DNA of 5,897 bases from Akkermansiaceae bacterium. GTDB taxonomy: Bacteria; Verrucomicrobiota; Verrucomicrobiia; Verrucomicrobiales; Akkermansiaceae. Positions 1-5,527 of this stretch are shown piece after piece. Position 1 is the stretch's first letter. The number at the start of each line of letters is the position of its first letter. The translations under genes and the position numbers were made by a program. The stretch is taken from the NCBI GenBank assembly GCA_029288115.1, contig JARFPV010000312.1, forward strand, positions 1-5,897. Direction: 5' to 3'. A model generated the notes under the pieces. It was not told where the DNA came from, did not search any database, and saw nothing but the letters and a program-made list of their open reading frames with translations.

Positions 1-1
1 C

Positions 2-586
2 CTCACCTACTCCATTGAAGAAGACTCCAATCCTGCCGTCACAGCCAGCATCGACGTTAGTAACCAATTACAGATCAGCTACCTCCCGGATTCCTGGGGT
101 CGCGGCGTCGTCACTGTAAGGGCAACAGACTCCGTGGGAAATACCGTGGATGACAACATCACCATCGAAGTGCTACGCACCTACAACCTCTGGAAGTCAT
201 CCGTATTCTCCGCAGGCGATGCCGCCGACGACAACATCAGCGGACCAGGGGTGAGCAATGGTACCGCTCTCACGAATCTAGAACTTTACGTACACGGCCT
301 CACACCCGCAGACCGTGAAAACGACGTTGTCATCTTCTCCAATACAAAAAATGGCAATTTTGACTACCCCACGTTCTCATTCCCCATGTTCAACCTCCTC
401 TCAGGAATCACCTTCGCCATTCAGGAAAGCACCGACCTGGGAATAACAGACAGCTGGGAAACCATACCACACACAGTCGTCAACCAATCCCGGTCAGGTA
501 ACATCGATACCATGGTCATCCGCACCACCTCCCCCAGAGCCTCCGCAGATGCATTCTATCGTCTGGTCTTCACACTCACAGAGTAG
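2..586 (+). CDS. C-terminal part of a large secreted protein with Ig/cadherin-like repeat (5' truncated by window edge)
   Basis: The reading frame is open to the left edge, so only the last 194 residues are visible; the GTG at 134 is internal, not a start. Visible residues 1-58 look like one Ig/cadherin-type beta-sandwich repeat, with the typical closing strand pattern VTVRATDSVGNTVDDNITIEV split around residues 39-57. From about residue 60 to the end there is a separate domain beginning YNLWKSSVFSAGDAADD, then a short linker, then paired strands around IQESTDLG and a final FYRLVFTL. This layout is familiar from the C-termini of very large exported proteins of Verrucomicrobiota. In that family the linker usually carries a calcium-loop-like DGDGLTN segment followed by EYA; here it reads NGTALTNLELYVHG, so the acidic ligands are missing. 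No PEP-CTERM, LPXTG or membrane anchor follows; the protein simply ends FTLTE. Substrate or partner cannot be told from this fragment. The domain assignment is by pattern recognition only. Confidence 0.75.
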   Translation, partial: LTYSIEEDSNPAVTASIDVSNQLQISYLPDSWGRGVVTVRATDSVGNTVDDNITIEVLRTYNLWKSSVFSAGDAADDNISGPGVSNGTALTNLELYVHGLTPADRENDVVIFSNTKNGNFDYPTFSFPMFNLLSGITFAIQESTDLGITDSWETIPHTVVNQSRSGNIDTMVIRTTSPRASADAFYRLVFTLTE

Positions 587-592
587 CCCGCG

Positions 593-1342
593 ATGCAAGA
601 ACACCAACGTTCCCAAGCAGGCTACGCCCTGTTCGACCTCGACCAGACGCTGATCCCCTGGGATACCCAGCTGCTGTTCTGTGATTTTGTGCTGAAACGC
701 ATGCCTTTACGCCGGCTCTATCTCGTGACCCTGCTACCTCTACTCCCCTTTTACAAACTGCTGGGATCGGATGGTTTGAAGCGTGTTTTTCTCAATTACC
801 TCTGGGGGCTTAGCCAGGAGGATCTTGATGAACTGGCAAAGGAGTTCGTCGAACAGCATTTCCCTGACACTTTCTATCAGGAAATGCTTGGTATGCTTGC
901 CGAGCAGAAACAGTTAGGCAGAACTACCATCCTCTCGTCAGCAAGCCCGGAGATCTGGGTCAAGCCCATCGCAGAAAAACTTGGATTCGATCACTACTTC
1001 GGCACCCAAATGGAAATGACTCCACGTGTCCCACTGTTCCCGGATCTTCCCGGCGGCAACAACAAGGGATCTAACAAGCTTATAAAAATGCGTCACATAC
1101 TACCGGACGGGTTTGACATGGACAAAGACACCCTTCCTAACAGCTTCGGATTTTCAGACAGCCATGCAGACCTACCGATGCTGCGTGTCTGTGAACAAGC
1201 TGTGATGGTGCACCCTACCGAACGGCTGCATGAAGAGGGCAAGAAAAGTGCATGGGAACTGCGCACCCCTGAGCGCCCGACCATAGGCAAGCGACAGTTC
1301 GCGTTTGCATGCTTGCGCCAGGCTTTTGGAATATGGAAGTAG
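593..1342 (+). CDS. HAD-superfamily subfamily IB phosphatase (SerB/PgpC-like)
   Basis: A 249-residue hydrolase with all four HAD motifs visible: motif I FDLDQT with nucleophile D15 and acid/base D17; motif II SSAS with S116 or S118 in the phosphate-binding role; motif III lysine near K158; motif IV FSDSHADLPML with metal ligands D189 and D193. The cap between motifs I and II is alpha-helical, as in subfamily IB. Family enzymes hydrolyse phosphomonoesters with Mg2+ through an aspartyl-phosphate. The cap contains a very hydrophobic stretch, about residues 42-57 (LYLVTLLPLLPFYKLL), next to a basic patch (KRMPLRR). Similar hydrophobic caps occur in membrane-associated members such as the phosphatidylglycerophosphatase PgpC, so a lipid phosphate substrate is possible, but phosphoserine or another small phosphate is not excluded. 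ATG 593 is preferred because motif I sits at the usual distance from it. It begins 6 bases after the upstream stop, implying co-transcription. Two TAG stops follow in a row. Confidence 0.85.
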   Translation: MQEHQRSQAGYALFDLDQTLIPWDTQLLFCDFVLKRMPLRRLYLVTLLPLLPFYKLLGSDGLKRVFLNYLWGLSQEDLDELAKEFVEQHFPDTFYQEMLGMLAEQKQLGRTTILSSASPEIWVKPIAEKLGFDHYFGTQMEMTPRVPLFPDLPGGNNKGSNKLIKMRHILPDGFDMDKDTLPNSFGFSDSHADLPMLRVCEQAVMVHPTERLHEEGKKSAWELRTPERPTIGKRQFAFACLRQAFGIWK

Positions 1343-1395
1343 TAGAGAATTGATTAAAATCTTGTGTGACGGAATTGTTTCCCACTACATGTCCC

Positions 1396-1428
1396 CGCGC
1401 AGCCATTTTCATGTGTATTGTCTGCGCG
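1396..1428. repeat. 7-bp perfect inverted repeat upstream of the first porin
   Basis: CGCGCAG at 1396-1402 is exactly complementary to CTGCGCG at 1422-1428, with a 19-base AT-rich interval. It lies in the spacer between the phosphatase and the first porin. It could be an RNA hairpin in the porin leader or a DNA-binding site. The GC-rich arms make chance occurrence quite possible, so no function is assigned. Confidence 0.35.
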
Positions 1429-1432
1429 AACG

Positions 1433-1455
1433 CCTGCCGAAACCGGCGGGGTTTT
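1433..1455 (+). terminator. weak intrinsic terminator or leader hairpin between phosphatase and porin 1
   Basis: CCTGCCG (1433-1439) pairs with CGGCGGG (1444-1450) over 7 bp including one G-U pair, closed by an AAAC loop and followed by G and only four T. It may end the secreted protein-phosphatase transcript, or act as an attenuator if the porin promoter lies upstream in the spacer. The short T run makes strong termination doubtful. Confidence 0.5.
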
Positions 1456-1486
1456 CAATTCAACCACACAACTACAACATAACTAA
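1452..1486 (+). promoter_or_regulatory. G-free, Shine-Dalgarno-less translation leader of porin 1
   Basis: The 35 bases before the ATG at 1487 contain no G and are rich in A and C (for example CACACAACTACAACATAAC). There is therefore no Shine-Dalgarno sequence and little chance of RNA folding around the start. Such leaders are typical of efficiently translated SD-independent genes. The second porin has a leader of the same kind and nearly the same length. Confidence 0.55.
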
Positions 1487-2638
1487 ATGAACCAGACATT
1501 AAAACTAACTGCTGCAACTTCACTCGCCGCACTCGGCACAGCCTTTGCCCACCCTCATACTGAGTCAGGCACATCCAATGGCGACTGGTGCACGAGCTTG
1601 AAAGATTTTGGAATGTTCCACAAGGACAGCAACGCCTCTTTCATCCAGGAACTAAAATTCTTCGGACGTTTCCAGTGGCAAGTTGGCTCCGTCGATGCAG
1701 AGGGATTCGACAGAATGGATTACGATAACAGTTTTACCGAAATCCGTCGTTTCCGTATCGGAACACAAGTAAAGTTCCTCGACAACTTCAAGTTGAAGGT
1801 AAACGCCAATCTTGAAGACGGCGGCCCTAACAATCATAGCTTTGGTTATCACAGCCTCGACGAAGCCAAGCTTACGTACAGTGTTAACGGCTGGTCCATA
1901 ACTTACGGCCGCCAAAAGTTCAAGTTCTCACAGGAAGCCCATACATCCTCTAAGAAGATCAAGACCATTGAGCTCTCCAACCTTGCAAACTACTTCTACG
2001 GTTCACGCCGTCCTACGGGTGTTACCGTAGAAGGTAAGATCGGTAATGTTGAGACCGCATTCAGCGTCTTCAGCACTGATGAACACCATGAACTTGCCCA
2101 GTGGGGTGAGGGTCTCGCCTACTACGCCAACGCCCAGTTTGAAGTTGGCAACGGCAATGTGAACCTTGACTTCCTCTACAACGACGCCAGCAATTCTGAC
2201 GTTGATACTTTTGACGGAATCGAATGGGGTATCTCAGCAGCCTACACAACCACATTCGGTGAATGGGATGTCATGGCCAACGTGATTTACGGTGAGAAAA
2301 AAAGTGGCGATTCCGTTTGCGGATTCATCATTATGCCTTCCACCTTCCTCATCGAAGACAAGCTTGAGTTTGTAGCTCGTTACCAGTATGCTGGCTCCGA
2401 CGGCGACAACCTCAAGCTTACCAGCCGATATGCACGCCGTGCTGACAAGACCGATGGCAAAGGTGTCCTCGGTGCCAAAGGTAATAAAAACCATACTCTT
2501 TATGCTGGCCTCAACTACTACCTCTGCAACCACAACTCGAAGTTCCAGCTCGGTGTCGAATACGAGACCATGGAACAGAGAAACGATGACTCTGCAGATG
2601 CTATTACTGGTTGGTTCGCCTACCGCATGTATTTCTAA
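1487..2638 (+). CDS. outer-membrane porin, OprO/OprP-like (porin 1)
   Basis: A 383-residue beta-barrel protein. Residues 1-21 form a signal peptide with K6, a hydrophobic core and an AFA cleavage site before HPHTES. The mature part shows alternating amphipathic strands with aromatic belts and ends YRMYF, the C-terminal phenylalanine signature recognised by the BAM complex. FFGRFQWQ (58-65), IRRFRIGTQVKF (87-97) and the late block IIMPSTF (281-287) followed by IEDKLEFVARY are the strongest resemblances to the phosphate-selective porin O/P family (Pfam Porin_O_P). A basic loop, SSKKIKT (154-160), may line the channel, but anion or phosphate selectivity is not demonstrated. Cysteines are C35, C278 and C347; C35 and C347 are conserved in the neighbouring paralogue and could form a disulfide in the oxidising periplasm. 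The gene is framed by a G-free leader and a strong terminator, so it is probably transcribed alone. Porin fold is well supported; substrate is unknown. Confidence 0.85.
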   Translation: MNQTLKLTAATSLAALGTAFAHPHTESGTSNGDWCTSLKDFGMFHKDSNASFIQELKFFGRFQWQVGSVDAEGFDRMDYDNSFTEIRRFRIGTQVKFLDNFKLKVNANLEDGGPNNHSFGYHSLDEAKLTYSVNGWSITYGRQKFKFSQEAHTSSKKIKTIELSNLANYFYGSRRPTGVTVEGKIGNVETAFSVFSTDEHHELAQWGEGLAYYANAQFEVGNGNVNLDFLYNDASNSDVDTFDGIEWGISAAYTTTFGEWDVMANVIYGEKKSGDSVCGFIIMPSTFLIEDKLEFVARYQYAGSDGDNLKLTSRYARRADKTDGKGVLGAKGNKNHTLYAGLNYYLCNHNSKFQLGVEYETMEQRNDDSADAITGWFAYRMYF

Positions 2639-2659
2639 TATGGTGTGACAACATAGCAC

Positions 2660-2676
2660 TGTTGGCTCGGCCAACA
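2660..2676 (+). other. perfect short hairpin just after porin 1
   Basis: TGTTGGC (2660-2666) and GCCAACA (2670-2676) are perfectly complementary around a TCG loop. There is no T run after it, so alone it is not an intrinsic terminator. Its place 10 bases ahead of the main terminator suggests a role in protecting the porin mRNA 3' end or helping RNA polymerase pause; this is inference. Confidence 0.5.
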
Positions 2677-2686
2677 GCCCACATGA

Positions 2687-2720
2687 GGGTGTGATCAAAA
2701 GATCACACCCCATTTTTTTT
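2687..2720 (+). terminator. strong intrinsic terminator of porin 1
   Basis: GGGTGTGATC (2687-2696) and GATCACACCC (2701-2710) form a perfect 10-bp stem with an AAAA loop, followed by CA and eight T (2713-2720). This is a textbook rho-independent terminator 48 bases after the porin stop codon. It implies that porin 2 needs its own promoter in the 2721-2770 interval, though I could not pick out convincing -35 and -10 boxes there. Confidence 0.92.
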
Positions 2721-2768
2721 AGGCTTTAACGTTTTCGGCAAAGTGCTAATCACAACCTTGAGTGAAGG

Positions 2769-2802
2769 CTTTCCACCCTCTCATCACAAACACATAATCA
2801 CA
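2769..2802 (+). promoter_or_regulatory. G-free, Shine-Dalgarno-less translation leader of porin 2
   Basis: The 34 bases before the ATG at 2803 contain no G and are C/A/T rich (CACAAACACATAATCACA next to the start). There is no Shine-Dalgarno sequence. The similarity to the leader of porin 1 in length and composition supports ATG 2803 as the true start and suggests common translational control. Confidence 0.55.
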
Positions 2803-4074
2803 ATGACACACAGTCTACATAACACGTTCGCCTCAGGCATCACAGCCGCCCTTTGTGCCCTAACCATTAGTTCAGGAGCTACCATGGCTGCTGACTCAGA
2901 CGAGTCAGCAAACAACGGCGATTTTTGCGCATGGCTCAAAAACAAACCAGGCACACTCTACAAAAATACTGATAATCCCTACATTCAAGAAGTAAGCTTC
3001 TTCGGTCGTTTGCACCTACAATACGCAAACGTCAATGGCGACGATATCAATGGCAACTCCTTCTCCCAAGACTTTGATACTGTTCGTCGTTTCCGCATTG
3101 GTACAAAAATCAAGTTCTTAAACCACTTCACCTTACAGGCTCGCGCTAACATGGCCGCTGACTCACGCCATAATCCGGCCGCAGCCCTCCGTAATCGCAC
3201 TTTCCGATTCCAAAGAAACTGGGATCAAATCAGGCTTTCCTACTCACGCAAGAATGTAGTAGGCTTTGACAAAGTAACAGCATCATATGGTCGACACAAC
3301 ATCGGCGTTGGTGCCGAGGCCCGTATGTCCTCCAAGAAGATCAAAACTGTAGAGCGCACCGCTCTATCAAACAAGATATTCGACAACCGATACACTGGTT
3401 TCTTACTTAGTTTAGACAAAGGTGATTGGTCTGGCATTGTTGGTTTCCTCAGCCTGGATGCGACCAATGGTGTTGGAAAGTGGACTCACGGAGAAGCAAT
3501 CTACCTTCTTTCTGAGCACGAACTCAATTTAGGAACACTCTCCTTTGATCTCTTCTACAACCTCGACACCAATAGAGTGATCGGCACAAGCGGTTATGAT
3601 GAAGTGGGTGTAGGCTATAAGTGGGCAGCCACGGTTTCATACGTTACTAACATAGGGGACTGGAATCTCCTGACCCAAGCAGTATACGGTGACAATGGCG
3701 GCGTTGACTATCGGGGGGCCGCGAGTAAAAACCGTACAGGAAATTTCTACGGCATCATTATCATGCCTTCCACCTTCATCATTGAGGACAAACTCGAATT
3801 CGTAACCCGTTATTCCTATCAAGGCTCAACCGAAGATCGAGGTATTCGAGTTAACTCCCGCTACACTCGCGCAAATCACAACGGCAATGTCAACGGCGGC
3901 CGTGGTGATTCCCATCACAGCATCTACGCTGGTCTGAACTGGTATCTCTGTGACCACAACGCCAAGTTCATGGTAGGTTTGGAATACGAGACCCTCGACA
4001 CGCCGAACGCAGGCGGCACCAAAAATGAGGCGGATACCACCACATTCTGGGCTGCATACCGCATGTACTTTTAG
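2803..4074 (+). CDS. outer-membrane porin, OprO/OprP-like (porin 2, paralogue of porin 1)
   Basis: A 423-residue paralogue of the preceding porin. The frame is open back to a GTG at 2743, but ATG 2803 is chosen because a signal peptide starts there: hydrophobic core about 11-24 and cleavage near ATMA/AD at residues 29-30. The n-region MTHSLHNTF is odd in having histidines but no lysine or arginine. Blocks shared with porin 1 include NGD-F/W-C (C42), FFGR (67-70), RRFRIGT (95-101), SSKKIKT (176-182), IIMPSTF (319-325) with IEDKLEFV after it, YLC-N/D-HN (C383) and the terminal AYRMYF. The protein is 40 residues longer, mainly through loop insertions: around 118-140, rich in Arg/Asn, and around 297-312. 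These probably alter the pore entrance. Like its neighbour it should be an outer-membrane trimeric channel of the Porin_O_P type; solute specificity is unknown. Loop differences suggest a different solute or a different growth condition rather than simple dosage. Confidence 0.85.
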   Translation: MTHSLHNTFASGITAALCALTISSGATMAADSDESANNGDFCAWLKNKPGTLYKNTDNPYIQEVSFFGRLHLQYANVNGDDINGNSFSQDFDTVRRFRIGTKIKFLNHFTLQARANMAADSRHNPAAALRNRTFRFQRNWDQIRLSYSRKNVVGFDKVTASYGRHNIGVGAEARMSSKKIKTVERTALSNKIFDNRYTGFLLSLDKGDWSGIVGFLSLDATNGVGKWTHGEAIYLLSEHELNLGTLSFDLFYNLDTNRVIGTSGYDEVGVGYKWAATVSYVTNIGDWNLLTQAVYGDNGGVDYRGAASKNRTGNFYGIIIMPSTFIIEDKLEFVTRYSYQGSTEDRGIRVNSRYTRANHNGNVNGGRGDSHHSIYAGLNWYLCDHNAKFMVGLEYETLDTPNAGGTKNEADTTTFWAAYRMYF

Positions 4075-4103
4075 TTAAAACTCCAAACACCATAAACATC
4101 CAA

Positions 4104-4133
4104 AGGGCGCGGCTACGGCTGCGCTCTTTTTTT
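4104..4133 (+). terminator. intrinsic terminator of porin 2, overlapping the 3' end of queG
   Basis: AGGGCGCGGC (4104-4113) pairs with GCTGCGCTCT (4118-4127) over 10 bp with two G-U pairs, closed by a C(UACG)G tetraloop of the extra-stable UNCG class, followed by a run of seven T (4127-4133). Read from the other strand, the same bases encode the last residues KKRAQP and the TAG stop of queG, the T run being the two Lys AAA codons. In the queG direction only a CCCTTT follows the stem, so termination there would be weak. Confidence 0.88.
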
Positions 4134-5147
4134 GATCTCGCGGATTGCCCAGCTGGCGTGCTCAGAGATCAGGTTATCCTCATCACCTGCCGCACGCTCC
4201 AATGCCGGCAGGTCTTTTTCTCCCCCGACATTACCCAGTGCAACGCAGACGTTACGCAGGAATCGGTTACGCTTGATTCGCTTGATCGGAGACTTGGCAA
4301 ACAGTTTTCGGAAAACGTTGTCATCCAGCGTTAGAAAGTCGCGGAGTTGATGCTGAAAAACCGACTGTCTAGCGTGGAACCTTGTTTCTCGACTAATCTG
4401 CGCAAAGCGATTCCATGGGCACACGTCCAGGCAATCGTCGCAACCATAGATTCTATTACCAATCTGCTTCCGGAATTCCACCGGGATCGCCCCATGATGC
4501 TCAATCGTGAGATAGGAAATACATCGCCGTGCATCGACGCGATGCGACTCAGTAATGGCACCTGTCGGGCATGCATCGATGCAGCGCGTGCATTTACCAC
4601 AATGGTCACCGAACGGCTCATCAGGTGGCAGGTCGAGTGTGGTAATTAACTCAGCTAGAAAAAACCACGTCCCGAGTCGACGGTGAATTTGCACAGTGGA
4701 TTTACCATTCCACCCCAATCCAGAATCCGTGGCAAAATCACGTTCCAAAACAGGGCCGGTATCGGTGTAAAACCGCTGCACACCACCCAGTTCCTCCATC
4801 GCGAGATTCAGATCCTTGAGCTTTTCCTCAATGACATCGTGGTAATCCTCATTCCACGCATACCGCGCAATCCGGTAATCCACATCCTCGGGATTATCCC
4901 CGGGAAAATAATTCAGTGCCAGACTCACCACAGAGAACGCACCATCGACTACCTCAGCCGGGTCGATACGACGCTCCACATTTCTTTCCAGCCACGCCAT
5001 GTCACCAGCGCATCCGTCTGCGATCCACTGACGGTATGCTTCAGCGTGAGTTGCCTCCTTGGCCCGTGAAACCCGGCAATCGTCAAATCCTAGCTCCCGC
5101 GCGATACGCTGGATATTTTGCTTTGCGATATGCCTGTTGGTTTTCAC
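4113..5147 (-). CDS. queG: epoxyqueuosine reductase QueG
   Basis: A 344-residue cytosolic enzyme that reduces epoxyqueuosine to queuosine at the wobble position of tRNAs with GUN anticodons, using cobalamin and two [4Fe-4S] clusters. The N-terminal cobalamin-binding region runs to about residue 175 and includes YTDTGPVLER, where D129 matches the family's proposed proton-donating aspartate, and the block GLGWNGKST (143-151). The ferredoxin-like part has C183, C186, C189 and C193 (HCGKCTRCIDACPTGAI), then C209, C236, C239 and C243 (YGCDDCLDVCPWN): all eight cluster ligands are present. The C-terminus (about 295-340, NRFLRNVCVALGNVGG onward) is a HEAT-like repeat, as in tRNA-binding QueG proteins. 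Length is normal for the family. The start is GTG at 5147, which overlaps the upstream TGA as GTGA, suggesting translational coupling. A purine-rich AAGAA directly precedes it but no clear Shine-Dalgarno. It is intact; the only oddity is the porin terminator embedded in its last codons. Confidence 0.96.
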   Translation of the reverse strand: MKTNRHIAKQNIQRIARELGFDDCRVSRAKEATHAEAYRQWIADGCAGDMAWLERNVERRIDPAEVVDGAFSVVSLALNYFPGDNPEDVDYRIARYAWNEDYHDVIEEKLKDLNLAMEELGGVQRFYTDTGPVLERDFATDSGLGWNGKSTVQIHRRLGTWFFLAELITTLDLPPDEPFGDHCGKCTRCIDACPTGAITESHRVDARRCISYLTIEHHGAIPVEFRKQIGNRIYGCDDCLDVCPWNRFAQISRETRFHARQSVFQHQLRDFLTLDDNVFRKLFAKSPIKRIKRNRFLRNVCVALGNVGGEKDLPALERAAGDEDNLISEHASWAIREIKKRAQP

Positions 5148-5509
5148 TTCTTGTCACACTTGCAACCCAGCGAGCCGTGTTTCCATGCCAGGACACAAAA
5201 CCAGATGGCAATGATAACCAGCCCGCCACTCTCGTTTCCGGATGGGTTCTCTTCGTTATAGAGGACCGTTTTATGCCACTCAATACCCAGTGACCAGTAC
5301 GCCGCGACCAATAATGAAACGATGGAGACCGCGGCATAAAACCACTTAGGAAGCGCCTTCCAGAAACCCAATACTGAAACCACCGCACACAGCGCATAGG
5401 TTAGCACCCATCCCTGCCACCATTCGGTATTATACTGTTCTAGATCATTGAACTGCCAGTAGGTAAACAGCACAAACAGGATTCCCATTACGAGGCATGC
5501 ATATCTCAT
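5144..5509 (-). CDS. small four-helix membrane protein, TMEM220 family-like
   Basis: A 121-residue integral membrane protein with four predicted helices: about 3-19, 34-50, 56-73 and 96-110. The polar motif after helix 1, YWQFND (17-22), and the conserved ending of the loop before helix 4, NESGGLVI (92-99) then W, resemble the TMEM220 family (Pfam TMEM220), whose bacterial members carry QxND and RExxGL in these places. The function of that family is unknown. The C-terminal tail GCKCDKK has two cysteines and a basic end, expected on the cytoplasmic side if the N-terminus is inside. The ATG at 5509 follows an AAGG Shine-Dalgarno seven bases away. It sits 17 bases after hrpA and overlaps the queG start by 4 bases, so it is translated in an operon with them. 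A functional link to tRNA modification is not implied by the protein itself. Confidence 0.75.
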   Translation of the reverse strand: MRYACLVMGILFVLFTYWQFNDLEQYNTEWWQGWVLTYALCAVVSVLGFWKALPKWFYAAVSIVSLLVAAYWSLGIEWHKTVLYNEENPSGNESGGLVIIAIWFCVLAWKHGSLGCKCDKK

Positions 5510-5516
5510 GCAGAGA

Positions 5517-5520
5517 CCTT
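5517..5520 (-). promoter_or_regulatory. Shine-Dalgarno site for the TMEM220-like gene
   Basis: On the minus strand AAGG lies seven bases before the ATG at 5509, within the 17-base gap after hrpA. It is the clearest ribosome binding site in the window and fixes this start codon; the porin genes have none. Confidence 0.6.
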
Positions 5521-5527
5521 ACTCAGC

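Noticed and set aside
1362..1391. Candidate promoter TTGTGT ... TACATG with 18-base spacing ahead of porin 1
   Set aside because: The -10 box matches only three of six consensus positions and the -35 about half; it is no better than chance in an AT-containing spacer.
1305..1490. Small plus-strand frame bridging the phosphatase end and the porin 1 start
   Set aside because: It overlaps the phosphatase in another frame, crosses the inverted repeat and terminator-like hairpin, and encodes no recognisable protein.
2234..2713. Long minus-strand open frame (159 codons) opposite porin 1
   Set aside because: It is antisense to a clear porin, has no recognisable domain, and runs through the terminator. 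It is a by-product of porin codon use.
2743..2802. GTG at 2743 as the start of porin 2, adding 20 residues
   Set aside because: The added residues are not signal-like and would place the hydrophobic signal core deep inside the protein; ATG 2803 begins a plausible signal peptide and follows a G-free leader like that of porin 1.
2842..2862. Possible lipoprotein signal in porin 2 around C18 (TAALCAL)
   Set aside because: The residue before the cysteine is Leu rather than Gly, Ala or Ser, and the cysteine lies in the hydrophobic core. An ordinary signal peptide cleavage at ATMA fits better.
4347..5069. Plus-strand open frames opposite queG (about 4347-4649 and 4683-5069)
   Set aside because: They lie wholly antisense to an intact, well-recognised queG and their translations show no family features.
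5083..5397. Minus-strand frame overlapping both the TMEM220-like gene and the start of queG
   Set aside because: It is in a different frame from both genes, is basic and low in structure, and conflicts with the coherent four-helix protein.
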